From positions 62,001-126,000 of the forward strand of contig NZ_BMXT01000002.1 in the NCBI RefSeq assembly GCF_014651895.1: a stretch of 64,000 nucleotides of DNA, given 5' to 3'. Shown here in pieces: positions 48,851 through 57,462 of the stretch. The notes under the pieces are model-generated. The model was not told the DNA's origin, did no database searches, and saw nothing but the letters and a program-made list of their open reading frames with translations. The stretch's first letter is position 1; each line of letters starts with the position of its first letter. The position numbers and the translations under genes are program-made. The DNA comes from Rhodanobacter panaciterrae. GTDB taxonomy: Bacteria > Pseudomonadota > Gammaproteobacteria > Xanthomonadales > Rhodanobacteraceae.

Positions 48851-51415
48851 TCAGAACTTGTACTTGACCTGGAAGTTGACCTCACGCCCTTCGATCGAGC
48901 GGGCGAGAATCACGCCGCCGCCGCTGGCAAAGCCGAACAGGCGGGCGTTGCCTTCGGTGATGCCGATCTCGTTGGTGATATTGGTACCACGCAAGGTCAA
49001 CATCCAGTTCTGGCCGATGTTGGCGATGGCGCCGATGGCGAGGTCGTGATAGCTGCCCAGTGGCTGCTGCTGCAGCTGGTCGCCATAGCGATTGCCCACG
49101 TGTTCATAGGTGAACCAGAACTTCATGCTGCCCCAGCTGGTCGGGACCACATAGGCGGGGGTCAGGCGGTACTGGATTTTCGGCTGACGGTCCAGAACCA
49201 TGCCGCTGATGGTGTCGCACCGCTGGCTGCCGTCCTGGCCGACGTAAGGCACGCAGCTGTCGTAGCCCGAGTAGTGACCATCCATGTAGTTGCCGCTCAA
49301 CGCAATCGAGAAATGCTCGAACGGCGTGACCGTCACCTGCGTGTTGATGCCCTTGGTCACCGAGCCATAGACGAGGTTGACCTGTCCGGTGGGCAGATCG
49401 ATCGAGTACGGGATGCCATGGAACAACCGGCGATAGGCACTGATGTCGGCATAGATCCACGGCGCCTGATACTTGAAGCCAAGTTCCATGTTGTGGATTT
49501 TCTCCACCGGCGGATTCCCCTGGTTCACGATGTCGTCGAAGCTGGGCAGGAATACGCCGTCATTGACGCGCGCATAGGCGCTCATGTTGTCGCTCAGCGC
49601 GTAGTTCGCTCCGAGGGTCCACGACGATGCGCTCCTCGATCCGGAAGGATGCTGGTAGCTGTTCGTCAGATACTCGGCGTTGTTGTTGTACACGGTGTAC
49701 GGGTTGCCATCGAGGTCGCCGGAGGTCGTGTTCTGGAACCAGCCGCCGATGTCGTCATGCTGGATTCGCATGCCGCCGTCGAACCGCCACTTGCCGATGT
49801 TCCACTCGTCGGCAACGAAGAACGCCGTGGTCGTGGCGTGCCAGCGCTCGTTGAAGGCCATCCATGACTGCGGATTGGAATTCCAGAACAGTCCCTGCGA
49901 ATCGGTCAAGGCGTAGTTGTTCGTGCCATCGCTCAGATTGACCACGATCGGGTTCGGATTGCTCTTCGCCTGCAGCAGCTGATTGAGCCCGTCGTACTCG
50001 GCATGGTTCAGCGAGTACACCGCCGTATAGTTGCCGACCGTCAGGGTGTTGCCCTCGAACAATTCCTTGCTCAGACGAAATTCATTGCTGACGGACTGGA
50101 CCTTCTTGGGAATGTACTCGGGGTTCTGAACGGTGACGTTTTCATTCATATCTGCCGCTTTGCCGTTGGTGTACGTGGCCTTCGCGGTGAGATTGGCGGG
50201 AAGCCCGAAGTCCGAAGCAGCGCCGGCAATGAAGTTGCCCAGCGTGGTCGGATTGTCGCCCGTGCTGAAGAACGCGTTGATATCCATGTGGCCGGCGACG
50301 AACAACGCCTTGTCCGACAGTGACCAGCCGTTGTCGAAAGACAGGTCCAGATTGGCGCCCAGCATGTGAATATTGCCGCCCTCGCCGTTGGCCATGTCGA
50401 TATTCTGGCCGCCCGGCTTGCAGCCTGCGGTGAAGCACGGCGTGGTCTCAAGGTACTGGCGCCGGTCGGCATTGCTGCCAAAGGTGCCGGTCAACGGATT
50501 GAACCCCGGATAGGCCGAGAACTGGCCGGGCGCCGGGTTGAGGATCGGCGTATCGGTGACGAACTGGTTCTTGTCCTTCAACACTCGCGCATAGAACATG
50601 ACCGAACCGTGGGCGAGGTCGTGGCTCAAGGTCGCGGTGAGCTGGCCACCCTTGTCGGCGGGGAATTGCGGATCGCGCACGCCGTCGGATTTGCGCCAGA
50701 AGCCGCCGATGCTGCCGTACCAGCCGCTGTCCTTGCCGCCGATGGGAAAGCCATAGAAACCATCGAGGCGCTCCATGCCCTCCGATCCGTAGGTCACGCC
50801 GATGCTGCCCGTCGGCGTCGAGGAGCCTTCCTTGAGAATGAAGTTCGCAATGAGTCCGGGCTGGCCGTTGCCATACAGGACCGAGGTTCCGCCCTGCACG
50901 GCTTCCATGCGATCGATGGTGTCATCGAGGCGGAACATCGCGTCGGTGAAGTAGTCCCACTTCGGGAAAAGCGGCGAGCCGTTCATCTGCAAGGTGACGA
51001 ACGGTGCACCACTGTCCGACGGGAAGCCGGCGACTTCGATGTTCGCGCCGGTCTGGCCGCCGGAAGATTCCGGGTACACGCCCGGCGATACCTTCAGCAG
51101 ATCCGCCACGCTGATCGGGTTGAGTTCCTTGATCTGCTGGCTCGTCACCGTGGTGACCGAGTAGCTGGCGTCGATCTTCTTGATGCCGCCGAAAGCGGAG
51201 TTGCCGGTGACCACGATCTGGTCGAGCGTCTGCGCGGATGCCGGCGCGGCGGCTTTCTGCTTGCCGTGCTCAGCGGATGGCGCGGCTTGGGACGGTGCAG
51301 CTTGGGGCGCCGCGGCCTGGGACGTGGCGTCCTGGGCCTGGACTGCACCAGTCGCCAGCATGATGCCGATGGCAACACTTAGAGCCCGTCGATTGATCTG
51401 CGTGCAAGTTCTCAT
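48851..51415 (-). CDS. TonB-dependent receptor of the galactoside island
   Basis: 854 aa. Signal peptide (ALSVAIGIMLATGAVQAQ), an Ala/Pro/Gln linker of about 35 residues, then the plug (TLDQIVVTGNSAFGG, VADLLKVSPGVYPESSGGQ, RMEAVQGGTSVLYGNGQPG) and a beta barrel ending EVNFQVKYKF. It resembles siderophore-type receptors in the plug but lies in a sugar locus, where receptors of this sort import glycans or glycopeptides. GAGGAG lies 9 nt before the ATG at 51415. The promoter on the minus strand has TATACT at 51608-51603, inside the operator at 51591-51609. Confidence 0.92.
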   Translation of the reverse strand: MRTCTQINRRALSVAIGIMLATGAVQAQDATSQAAAPQAAPSQAAPSAEHGKQKAAAPASAQTLDQIVVTGNSAFGGIKKIDASYSVTTVTSQQIKELNPISVADLLKVSPGVYPESSGGQTGANIEVAGFPSDSGAPFVTLQMNGSPLFPKWDYFTDAMFRLDDTIDRMEAVQGGTSVLYGNGQPGLIANFILKEGSSTPTGSIGVTYGSEGMERLDGFYGFPIGGKDSGWYGSIGGFWRKSDGVRDPQFPADKGGQLTATLSHDLAHGSVMFYARVLKDKNQFVTDTPILNPAPGQFSAYPGFNPLTGTFGSNADRRQYLETTPCFTAGCKPGGQNIDMANGEGGNIHMLGANLDLSFDNGWSLSDKALFVAGHMDINAFFSTGDNPTTLGNFIAGAASDFGLPANLTAKATYTNGKAADMNENVTVQNPEYIPKKVQSVSNEFRLSKELFEGNTLTVGNYTAVYSLNHAEYDGLNQLLQAKSNPNPIVVNLSDGTNNYALTDSQGLFWNSNPQSWMAFNERWHATTTAFFVADEWNIGKWRFDGGMRIQHDDIGGWFQNTTSGDLDGNPYTVYNNNAEYLTNSYQHPSGSRSASSWTLGANYALSDNMSAYARVNDGVFLPSFDDIVNQGNPPVEKIHNMELGFKYQAPWIYADISAYRRLFHGIPYSIDLPTGQVNLVYGSVTKGINTQVTVTPFEHFSIALSGNYMDGHYSGYDSCVPYVGQDGSQRCDTISGMVLDRQPKIQYRLTPAYVVPTSWGSMKFWFTYEHVGNRYGDQLQQQPLGSYHDLAIGAIANIGQNWMLTLRGTNITNEIGITEGNARLFGFASGGGVILARSIEGREVNFQVKYKF

Positions 51416-51590
51416 GATGAAATCTCCTCCCCGAGACATATGGATCAATAGTTATTTGCCTGGACTCGATGCCGTTGCGCCTGCGCGCCAGCCAGTCCCA
51501 CGTGGTTCCTGAAGCTCTCGCCTCTTCTCCCGCTATCCACGCCACGGGTATCGCATCGGCGAGCTCGCATCCTAACTCAGAAAATTCCAT

Positions 51591-51609
51591 TTGTACTACC
51601 ATAGTATAA
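51591..51609. promoter_or_regulatory. GntR/FCD-type operator over the TonB-receptor promoter
   Basis: TTGTACTA-CCA-TAGTATAA is an inverted repeat with 7 of 8 arm positions matched. The minus-strand -10 TATACT (51608-51603) is inside the right arm, so binding would block receptor transcription. Its half-site TTRTACTA recurs at 57419-57429. FCD-subfamily GntR regulators bind short TTGTA-type inverted repeats; the adjacent gntR gene is the likely source. Confidence 0.65.
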
Positions 51610-51851
51610 AATGCGGAGATCCGGAGAGGACGCGCACGGTCACACGACACGGGGAGGCGCCCGCGGGATGGCGGCTGGAAAGGTGTGCAAGGACGGGTGC
51701 ACCAGCGATGCCATCGCACGGCCCATGGCGGGCCCAGGGCAATATGCGAACGTGGCCATGTCTCAAAGCGACAACGGATCGCTGCCGCCGACCTTCAACC
51801 CTGCGCGGCCGCCTGTATTTCCGCGCGCCACGCGACCTTCACTCAGTACGT

Positions 51852-51862
51852 TTGTATGATAA
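51852..51862. promoter_or_regulatory. Weak candidate operator upstream of gntR
   Basis: TTGTATGATAA differs from TTGTANTACAA at two positions and lies 111 nt before the regulator ATG. It could be an autoregulatory site but chance is not excluded. The remaining sequence of the 557-nt gap 51416-51972 shows no supported gene. Confidence 0.2.
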
Positions 51863-51972
51863 ATTTCGAGCGTTATCGCACTGCAGCATGCGGCGACATC
51901 CGGTCCACATGGCTTCATGCCACGACTGCGTGACAACGCTGGAAGCGCTCTTACCACGGAGAGAAGTTGAAC

Positions 51973-52692
51973 ATGAAGGCTACGGATTCACGCAATCTGC
52001 ACGGCCATGTGATCCGTGAATTGGGCAAGCGGATCGTTATCGGCGACTTGCGTCCGGGCGATATATTGCCGCGCGAAGAGGCTCTGGCCGAAAGCATGGA
52101 TGTGAGTCGCACGGCTCTGCGCGAAGCCTTGAAGGTGCTGTCCGCCAAGGGCCTGATCGAGTCGCGCCCGCGAGTGGGTACCCGCGTACGTGCGACGCAC
52201 TTCTGGAACCAGCTTGATGCAGACGTCCTTTCATGGCGCTGCGCCTCGATGCCGACCGACGACTTCATCGAGAAACTGGTGGAGATGCGGGAAATCATCG
52301 AGCCGGCCGCAGCGGCAGCGGCAGCACGCCGGCGCACTGCGGCACAGCTGACGCAGGTGGATCTGGCCTACCGGAAAATGGAGGCCGCTCGCGACCCTGA
52401 CGAGTGGGCGGCGGCGGATCTCAGCTTCCATGATGCCGTGCTACAGGCGACCGGCAATGAATTGATGATCTCGCTGTTCTCGGTGGTCGAAAGCGCGCTC
52501 GGGATGTTCTTCGTGTTGTCGGCGAAAACGGCCGGCGACTTCAGCTATTCGCTGCCGCAGCATCAGAAAGTGCTTGAAGCGATCCGCCGCAAACAGCCGG
52601 AGGTCGCCCGCAAGGCGATGCAAAGCATGATTGCGGACTCGCTGGCCAACCTGCACAAGAAGCGCAAGGGCAGCTCCAAGAAAGCCTCCTGA
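51973..52692 (+). CDS. FadR/GntR-family regulator (FCD domain), DgoR-like
   Basis: 239 aa. GntR winged helix at the N-terminus (HVIRELGKRIVIGDLRPGD, LAESMDVSRTALREALKVL, LIESRPRVGTRVRA) and a C-terminal FCD ligand domain with metal-site histidines and acidic residues (MREIIEPAAAAAAA, DLSFHDAVLQATGN, QHQKVLEAI). DgoR of E. coli, the galactonate-responsive repressor of the dgo operon, belongs to the same group. The ATG at 51973 has GGAGA 8 nt upstream; a TTG two codons earlier is not needed. It lies next to operator-like sites over the receptor and GH42/kinase promoters, so it is the probable regulator of the island. Confidence 0.9.
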   Translation: MKATDSRNLHGHVIRELGKRIVIGDLRPGDILPREEALAESMDVSRTALREALKVLSAKGLIESRPRVGTRVRATHFWNQLDADVLSWRCASMPTDDFIEKLVEMREIIEPAAAAAAARRRTAAQLTQVDLAYRKMEAARDPDEWAAADLSFHDAVLQATGNELMISLFSVVESALGMFFVLSAKTAGDFSYSLPQHQKVLEAIRRKQPEVARKAMQSMIADSLANLHKKRKGSSKKAS

Positions 52693-52836
52693 TGCTTGAT
52701 CTGCTGAAACTCGCCACCCGCTGCGTTTGCCAATCCATCGACACCCATGCCGTCGTTCGCTCCATCATCATGGCTTGAAGCTGCGGGCAGCTTCTTCACC
52801 GTCTCGCGCTATTGAGCCACTTCGGAGGAAGAAGTT

Positions 52837-54339
52837 GTGGCGAGTGATGTCGAGGGTATGAGTAGTCTGTTCGAAATTGCTTTTGACCCGCCGCCCAGAG
52901 GAAGCCGCCGATCTGCGGAATCCGTCTACGCGCAGTTGCGAGCCGCCGTTCTTGATGGTCGGTTGGTTGCCGGGTCCAAACTACCGGGGGAGCGTCAGTC
53001 GGCTGTCTTTTTCGGTGTATCGAGAAACACGGTCGCCCGGGTTTATGCGCGGCTGGCGATCGAGGGTTTGGTACAGCCCCGGCAAGGGTCGGGAACGTAT
53101 GTGGCGCCGAAGCAAAATCGTCCGCAACGCGAACGCTTCCTGACACAGCAAACGCCCGATCCACGTCTGAATTCGCTGTGGTCGCGGCCTGAGCTGATCC
53201 GGACACTCAACTTCTGGCACGACAATCAGCGTGCAAGGGCGCCGAGCGCGGCCGCGTTCCTGGACTTCCGGCCTGCATTGGTCGATCCGCGATTATTCCC
53301 CTTCGAAACATTTCGTCGACTCAGCGCCAAGCAGCTCCGGCGAATGGAATTGAAGCCGCCTGCCTTCAAGAGTCCGCAGGGCAACCAGGGGCATTTTCCG
53401 TTGCGAGAAGCCATCGCGACGCACATCGGCATCTCGCGCGCGGTCGTGTGCGAGCCCGACGATGTGCTGGTTACCGCCGGCGCACAGCAGGCGTTCGATA
53501 TTCTCGCCCGTGTACTGGTAACCCCTGGGGTTACCACGGTCGCCATTGAAGATCCAGGCTACCCACCGATGCGCGCTGCATTTCTTGCTGCCGGTGCCAA
53601 GGTCGTGCCGGTACCGGTCGACACCGAAGGGCTGGGGGTCGACGCCCTGCCGATCCCGATACAGATCGTCTGCGTATGCCCTTCACACCAATTCCCGTTC
53701 GGCGTATCCATGTCCGCGCAAAGGCGGGCGGCACTGCTCGACTTTGCGCGCAAGCATGGGGCCGTCATCGTCGAGGACGATTACGACGGCGAATTCCGCT
53801 ACGACGGCACGCCACTGCAAGCGCTGCGATCCACGGCGACCGCGGATGATGTGTTCTACGTCGGCACCTTTTCCAAGTGCATGCTGCCCGCACTGCGATT
53901 GGGATTCACCGTGGCGCCCCGGTGGGCCATGCCAGCGCTGATCACGGCAAAGAACTGTCTCGATTGGCATTGTCCGACGTTGACGCAGATGGCGGTTGCC
54001 CGTTTCATCGCGGATGGGCATCTGGCGCGGCACGTGCGAAAGCTCCGTGACGTATACAGGAAGCGACGGGATCTCATCGAAGAGATCCTGCGGTCGGACT
54101 TCTCGGGTGTACTGTCACCGATGCAGTCGCACTACGGCATGCATGTGGCAGCGTTCTCGACGTTATCCAAGCACCTCGAACGTGTCACCGCACGATTGCT
54201 GGAGTCAGACATGCATTTGCATTCGTTCGAACGCTATTTTTTCGGTGCACCCACGTCGGAAGGCCTGGTTTTCGGCTATGGCGCCGTTGACCTCAAGGCT
54301 ATCGAGCAGGGTCTGCAGGCGTTACGACGCGTGCTCTAG
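52837..54339 (+). CDS. MocR/PdxR-type regulator (GntR + aminotransferase fold)
   Basis: 500 aa from a GTG start with GGAGGA 8 nt upstream. The N-terminal GntR winged helix (SVYAQLRAAVLDGRLVAGSK, VSRNTVARVYARL, GSGTYVAPKQ; about residues 30-93) is fused to a fold-type I aminotransferase-like domain (about 140-500) with the PLP lysine in VGTFSKCMLPALRLG and DDYDGEFRY. MocR-type proteins use PLP and an amine ligand to regulate amine, GABA, taurine or PLP genes. It lies between the GntR regulator and a DUF1579-like gene and near the PLP-dependent phospho-lyase. Control of the phospho-lyase/kinase pair is possible but unproven. Confidence 0.9.
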   Translation: MASDVEGMSSLFEIAFDPPPRGSRRSAESVYAQLRAAVLDGRLVAGSKLPGERQSAVFFGVSRNTVARVYARLAIEGLVQPRQGSGTYVAPKQNRPQRERFLTQQTPDPRLNSLWSRPELIRTLNFWHDNQRARAPSAAAFLDFRPALVDPRLFPFETFRRLSAKQLRRMELKPPAFKSPQGNQGHFPLREAIATHIGISRAVVCEPDDVLVTAGAQQAFDILARVLVTPGVTTVAIEDPGYPPMRAAFLAAGAKVVPVPVDTEGLGVDALPIPIQIVCVCPSHQFPFGVSMSAQRRAALLDFARKHGAVIVEDDYDGEFRYDGTPLQALRSTATADDVFYVGTFSKCMLPALRLGFTVAPRWAMPALITAKNCLDWHCPTLTQMAVARFIADGHLARHVRKLRDVYRKRRDLIEEILRSDFSGVLSPMQSHYGMHVAAFSTLSKHLERVTARLLESDMHLHSFERYFFGAPTSEGLVFGYGAVDLKAIEQGLQALRRVL

Positions 54340-54468
54340 CCGGCTGTTGAGAAATCTCCCAACGCCGCGTCGGCAAAGTGGACTACCTTAAATTTCTCCG
54401 ACTGCCCCTTCTGGCATCACGGGTTTTCCCTAAAGTCTCGTCCTGGGCTTGGTTATGTGGAGAACGCG

Positions 54469-55020
54469 ATGATGTGGAGACTGCTGATACGCGGGGTCAT
54501 GGTTGCCGGTGTTCTGGCATGCGCGTCCTTGAATGCACGGGCCGCGTCGCCTCGGGACGGCGCGCATGATTTCGACTTCGCGCGCGGGGTTTGGCATACC
54601 CATGCCACGCAGGTGCTCGACCCGTTCGATGGCGGGACCCACACGGTGACCATGGACGGTACAAAGACCGCGCGACCGGTGTGGAATGGCCGCGCGTGGC
54701 TTGAGGAAATCGAAGCCGACGGCCCCAACGGACATTGGGAGGGCGCGACGCTCTTCGTCTATAACGCCAAAGCCGGGCAATGGAGCCAGACTTACATCGA
54801 CAGCGACTCGGGAGAGATGGAGGCCCCGACCATCGGAGGCTTCAAGGACGGCCGGGGCGAATTTTTCGGCACGACCGTCCACAAGGGCCGCACGGTTCTG
54901 GTCCGCGGCGTCTGGTCCGACATCACGGCCAACGCTCATCGCTTTGAGATTTCCTACTCCCGAGACGGCGGCCGAACATGGGCAACCGCGTTCAAGGCTT
55001 ATTTGACGCGACTGAAGTGA
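54469..55020 (+). CDS. Secreted DUF1579-like hypothetical protein
   Basis: 183 aa. Signal peptide (LLIRGVMVAGVLACASLNARA) then a predicted all-beta lipocalin-like domain with GAHDFDFARGVWHTHATQVL, GTKTARPVWNGRAWLEEIE, ATLFVYNAKAGQWSQTYIDS and VRGVWSDITANAHRFEISYS. The pattern resembles DUF1579/heme-binding-like small beta barrels; no function is known. GGAG 6 nt before ATG 54469 sets the start; a GTG at 54457 is less likely. It begins 129 nt after the MocR gene and ends 31 nt from the convergent phospho-lyase. Confidence 0.7.
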   Translation: MMWRLLIRGVMVAGVLACASLNARAASPRDGAHDFDFARGVWHTHATQVLDPFDGGTHTVTMDGTKTARPVWNGRAWLEEIEADGPNGHWEGATLFVYNAKAGQWSQTYIDSDSGEMEAPTIGGFKDGRGEFFGTTVHKGRTVLVRGVWSDITANAHRFEISYSRDGGRTWATAFKAYLTRLK

Positions 55021-55051
55021 TCGCGCTCGGGCTCCCGCTCGTCATGTCGGA

Positions 55052-56374
55052 CTACGACTCGCGCAACACCTGATCGAGCTTGTCCAGAAATTCTTCGGCG
55101 TTGGCCTGACTGAACACGATCGGCGGCTTGATCTTCAGCACGTTGTCGTCCGGACCCTCGGTGGAAAGCAGCACGTGGCGTGCCTTCATCGCTTCCACCA
55201 CGGCCTTGGCCTTCGGCTGGTCGGGCGTTCTCGCCTCGCAATCTCTCACCAGTTCGGCACCGACAAACAGGCCGCGCCCGCGTACATCGCCAATGCAATC
55301 GTGGCGTTGCTGCAATTCGCGCAGTCCTTCCATCAGGAAGGCGCCGACGCGACGTGCGTTCTCCTGCAGCTGTTCGTCGGCAATCACATCCAGCACGGCC
55401 AGCGCGATCGCGCAGGACACCGGATTGCCGCCAAAGGTATTGAAGTACTCCATGCCGCTGACAAAGCTCGCCGCGATCTCCGGCGTGGTCACCACGGCAC
55501 CCATCGGATGGCCGTTGCCGATCGGCTTGCCCAAGGTGACGATATCCGGCACGACGCCCTGGTGCTCGAACGCCCAGAAATGTTCGCCGACCCGGCCAAA
55601 ACCGACCTGCACTTCATCGGCCAGGCACACGCCACCGGCCGCACGCACCGCCGCGTAGGCTTCAGGCAAGTAGCCTTCCGGCAGCACGATCTGGCCACCG
55701 CAGCCCAGCAGCGATTCGCAATAGAACGCCGCCGGCGCGATACCGCTCTGACGCAGGCTGTCGATGGCCGCTGGCAACAGCTGGCCATATTGCATTCCGG
55801 CCGTGGAAGCTTCGCGGAAAGGTCCACGATAAGTGTCGGGCATGCCCACTACACCTACATGCGGACTCTGCCCTGCTCCACCCTTGCCGTTGAACTTGTA
55901 CGGACTCAACTCGACCATCGACGGCGAATGGCCGTGGTAGGCGTGATCCACCACCACCACGCCCTGTGCGCGGGTATGTGCCCGCGCCAGGCGCAAGGCC
56001 AGATCGTTCGCCTCGGTGCCCGAGTTGGTGAGAAACACGACTGACAACGGCTTCGGCAAGGTCGCCGTCAGGCGCAGCGCGTACTCGACGATGTTGTCAT
56101 GCAGATAGCGGGTGTTGGTGTTGAGCTGCGCCATCTGCGCCTGCCCGGCCGCAACCACGCGTGGGTGGCAATGCCCGACATGGCAAACGTTGTTGACCAT
56201 GTCCAGGTAGGCCTGACCGTACTGGTCGTACAACCAGACACCTTCACCGCGAACGATCTTGAGCGGCTCGTTGTACGACACGCTGAGGGTCGGATTCAGC
56301 AGCTGTTTGCGCAGGCGCAGAATGTCGGCATTGCTACGTTGCGGCACGTTGCTGGAGGCGGTGGGATCAGTCAT
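55052..56374 (-). CDS. Class-III aminotransferase-like O-phospho-amine phospho-lyase (AGXT2L type)
   Basis: 440 aa, PLP fold type I. Segments diagnostic of the animal AGXT2L1/AGXT2L2 (ETNPPL/PHYKPL) group are NNVCHVGHCHPRVV (61-74), LNTNTRYLHDNIVEYA, VVVDHAYHGHSPSMVELSPY, DTYRGPFRE, LADEVQVGFGRVGEHFWAFE and GMEYFNTFGGNPVSCAIAL. The PLP lysine is K283 in LGKPIGNGHPMG and the pyridine-binding aspartate is D253. These enzymes remove phosphate and ammonia from phosphoethanolamine or 5-phosphohydroxylysine rather than transaminate. It overlaps the upstream kinase gene by 8 nt, so kinase and lyase are coupled. Which substrate applies cannot be told from sequence. Confidence 0.88.
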   Translation of the reverse strand: MTDPTASSNVPQRSNADILRLRKQLLNPTLSVSYNEPLKIVRGEGVWLYDQYGQAYLDMVNNVCHVGHCHPRVVAAGQAQMAQLNTNTRYLHDNIVEYALRLTATLPKPLSVVFLTNSGTEANDLALRLARAHTRAQGVVVVDHAYHGHSPSMVELSPYKFNGKGGAGQSPHVGVVGMPDTYRGPFREASTAGMQYGQLLPAAIDSLRQSGIAPAAFYCESLLGCGGQIVLPEGYLPEAYAAVRAAGGVCLADEVQVGFGRVGEHFWAFEHQGVVPDIVTLGKPIGNGHPMGAVVTTPEIAASFVSGMEYFNTFGGNPVSCAIALAVLDVIADEQLQENARRVGAFLMEGLRELQQRHDCIGDVRGRGLFVGAELVRDCEARTPDQPKAKAVVEAMKARHVLLSTEGPDDNVLKIKPPIVFSQANAEEFLDKLDQVLRES

Positions 56375-57386
56375 GGCTTGGTTCCAGAAAGGGGCCGACG
56401 ATGGCATCGTGGTTGACTTCGGCGAGTTCGCGCAACAACGCGCGCACGCCTTGCTGCGACACGAGGATGAACGGGTTATCGGGCTCTTCCCGATGCGCAC
56501 GTGTCGCCATCAGCACACTGTGGCAAAGGCGCGCGAGGATGAAGGCATGCAGTTGCTCGAGCTCGATGCGCAGCAGCGGGCACTGCGCCAGATAGCCACG
56601 GACGATGGTGCGCGCGCACGCCACCGGATCGGCCTCATGCTGCATCGCGTAGGTACAGGCGATCGCCAGGTCGGCCAGACGGAAACTGGTGCACATGTCG
56701 CCGAAATCGATCACCGCGCGGACGCGCTGGCCGTCGCCGTCATCCGCCACGATCACATTCAGATCGTTGGCATCGTTGTGCAACACCGTGATCGGCAGCT
56801 GCGCCCCCCATTGCGGCAGACGGGCGCAGAACGTCTCGGCGTGCGTCTGCACGATGGCGCGCAGCCCGGCATCTTCGATATGCGCGATTTCGCCGCACAG
56901 CGTTGGCAGGCGCAGCAGATTCCAGTCGTGCTGGCGATCGGCCGCCGGATGATGAAAATCCTGCAGCCCACGTGTCAGCCGACCGACCGCACTACCGAGA
57001 CTCTCGTGCAACGCCGCGCGCTGCGTCTTCGGGACGGCTCCGATGGCATCCGCATACGTCGTGCCGGGCACGAAGCTCAACACGCGCACCTGGCACGGCT
57101 GCCCCGCAATCGGCAAGGTCAGCAGGTGCTCGCCGTCCACGGCGAGCTGCACGCGTGGCCATTGCAGCGCCGGCTCGCGCTCGGCCAGCGTCATCATGGC
57201 CTGATTCTCGAGATCCAGATCCAGCCGCGACCATGACGGGTGCGCCACCTTCAGCACATACTCGCCATGCTCGGTGCGGATACGGAAGTTCTGATCGGCA
57301 TAGGATGGCAGTGCGCAAATATCGCCATGGATGCGCCAGTACCGGTCAGCTAGCACCAGCGCCGCGTCGGGAGTCAGGATGTCCAT
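56367..57386 (-). CDS. Hydroxylysine-kinase-like phosphotransferase (APH family)
   Basis: 339 aa from ATG 57386. An aminoglycoside-phosphotransferase fold with N-lobe QNFRIRTEHGEYVLKVAH, catalytic loop TVLHNDANDLNVIV (H203, D205) and metal motif VIDFGDMCTSFRLADLAIA (D227). The IDFGDM plus following helix resembles animal hydroxylysine kinase (HYKK/AGPHD1) more than antibiotic-resistance kinases. Bacterial relatives are often fused to the same lyase family; here the genes are separate but overlap by 8 nt. No strong ribosome-binding site is visible. The ATG at 57437 would lie upstream of the predicted transcription start, so 57386 is preferred. Confidence 0.82.
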   Translation of the reverse strand: MDILTPDAALVLADRYWRIHGDICALPSYADQNFRIRTEHGEYVLKVAHPSWSRLDLDLENQAMMTLAEREPALQWPRVQLAVDGEHLLTLPIAGQPCQVRVLSFVPGTTYADAIGAVPKTQRAALHESLGSAVGRLTRGLQDFHHPAADRQHDWNLLRLPTLCGEIAHIEDAGLRAIVQTHAETFCARLPQWGAQLPITVLHNDANDLNVIVADDGDGQRVRAVIDFGDMCTSFRLADLAIACTYAMQHEADPVACARTIVRGYLAQCPLLRIELEQLHAFILARLCHSVLMATRAHREEPDNPFILVSQQGVRALLRELAEVNHDAIVGPFLEPSHD

Positions 57387-57418
57387 AGGGTTGCGCACAA
57401 ATATTGCGGGAGTCTTAA

Positions 57419-57429
57419 TTGTAGTATAA
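57419..57429. promoter_or_regulatory. Shared operator between kinase and GH42 genes
   Basis: TTGTAGTATAA (minus strand TTATACTACAA) matches the TTRTACTA half-site found at 51591-51609. It covers the minus-strand -10 TATACT (57428-57423) of the kinase/lyase genes. On the plus strand TATAAG (57425-57430) with TTGCGG (57404-57409) could serve GH42, with a 26-nt leader. Binding would control both directions. Confidence 0.6.
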
Positions 57430-57462
57430 GTTGACATTTGAAACTCACCACAGGCGCATCCC

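Noticed and set aside
57431-57436. TTGACA as the -35 of the GH42 promoter
   Set aside because: A start site derived from it would fall at or after the GH42 ATG at 57463.
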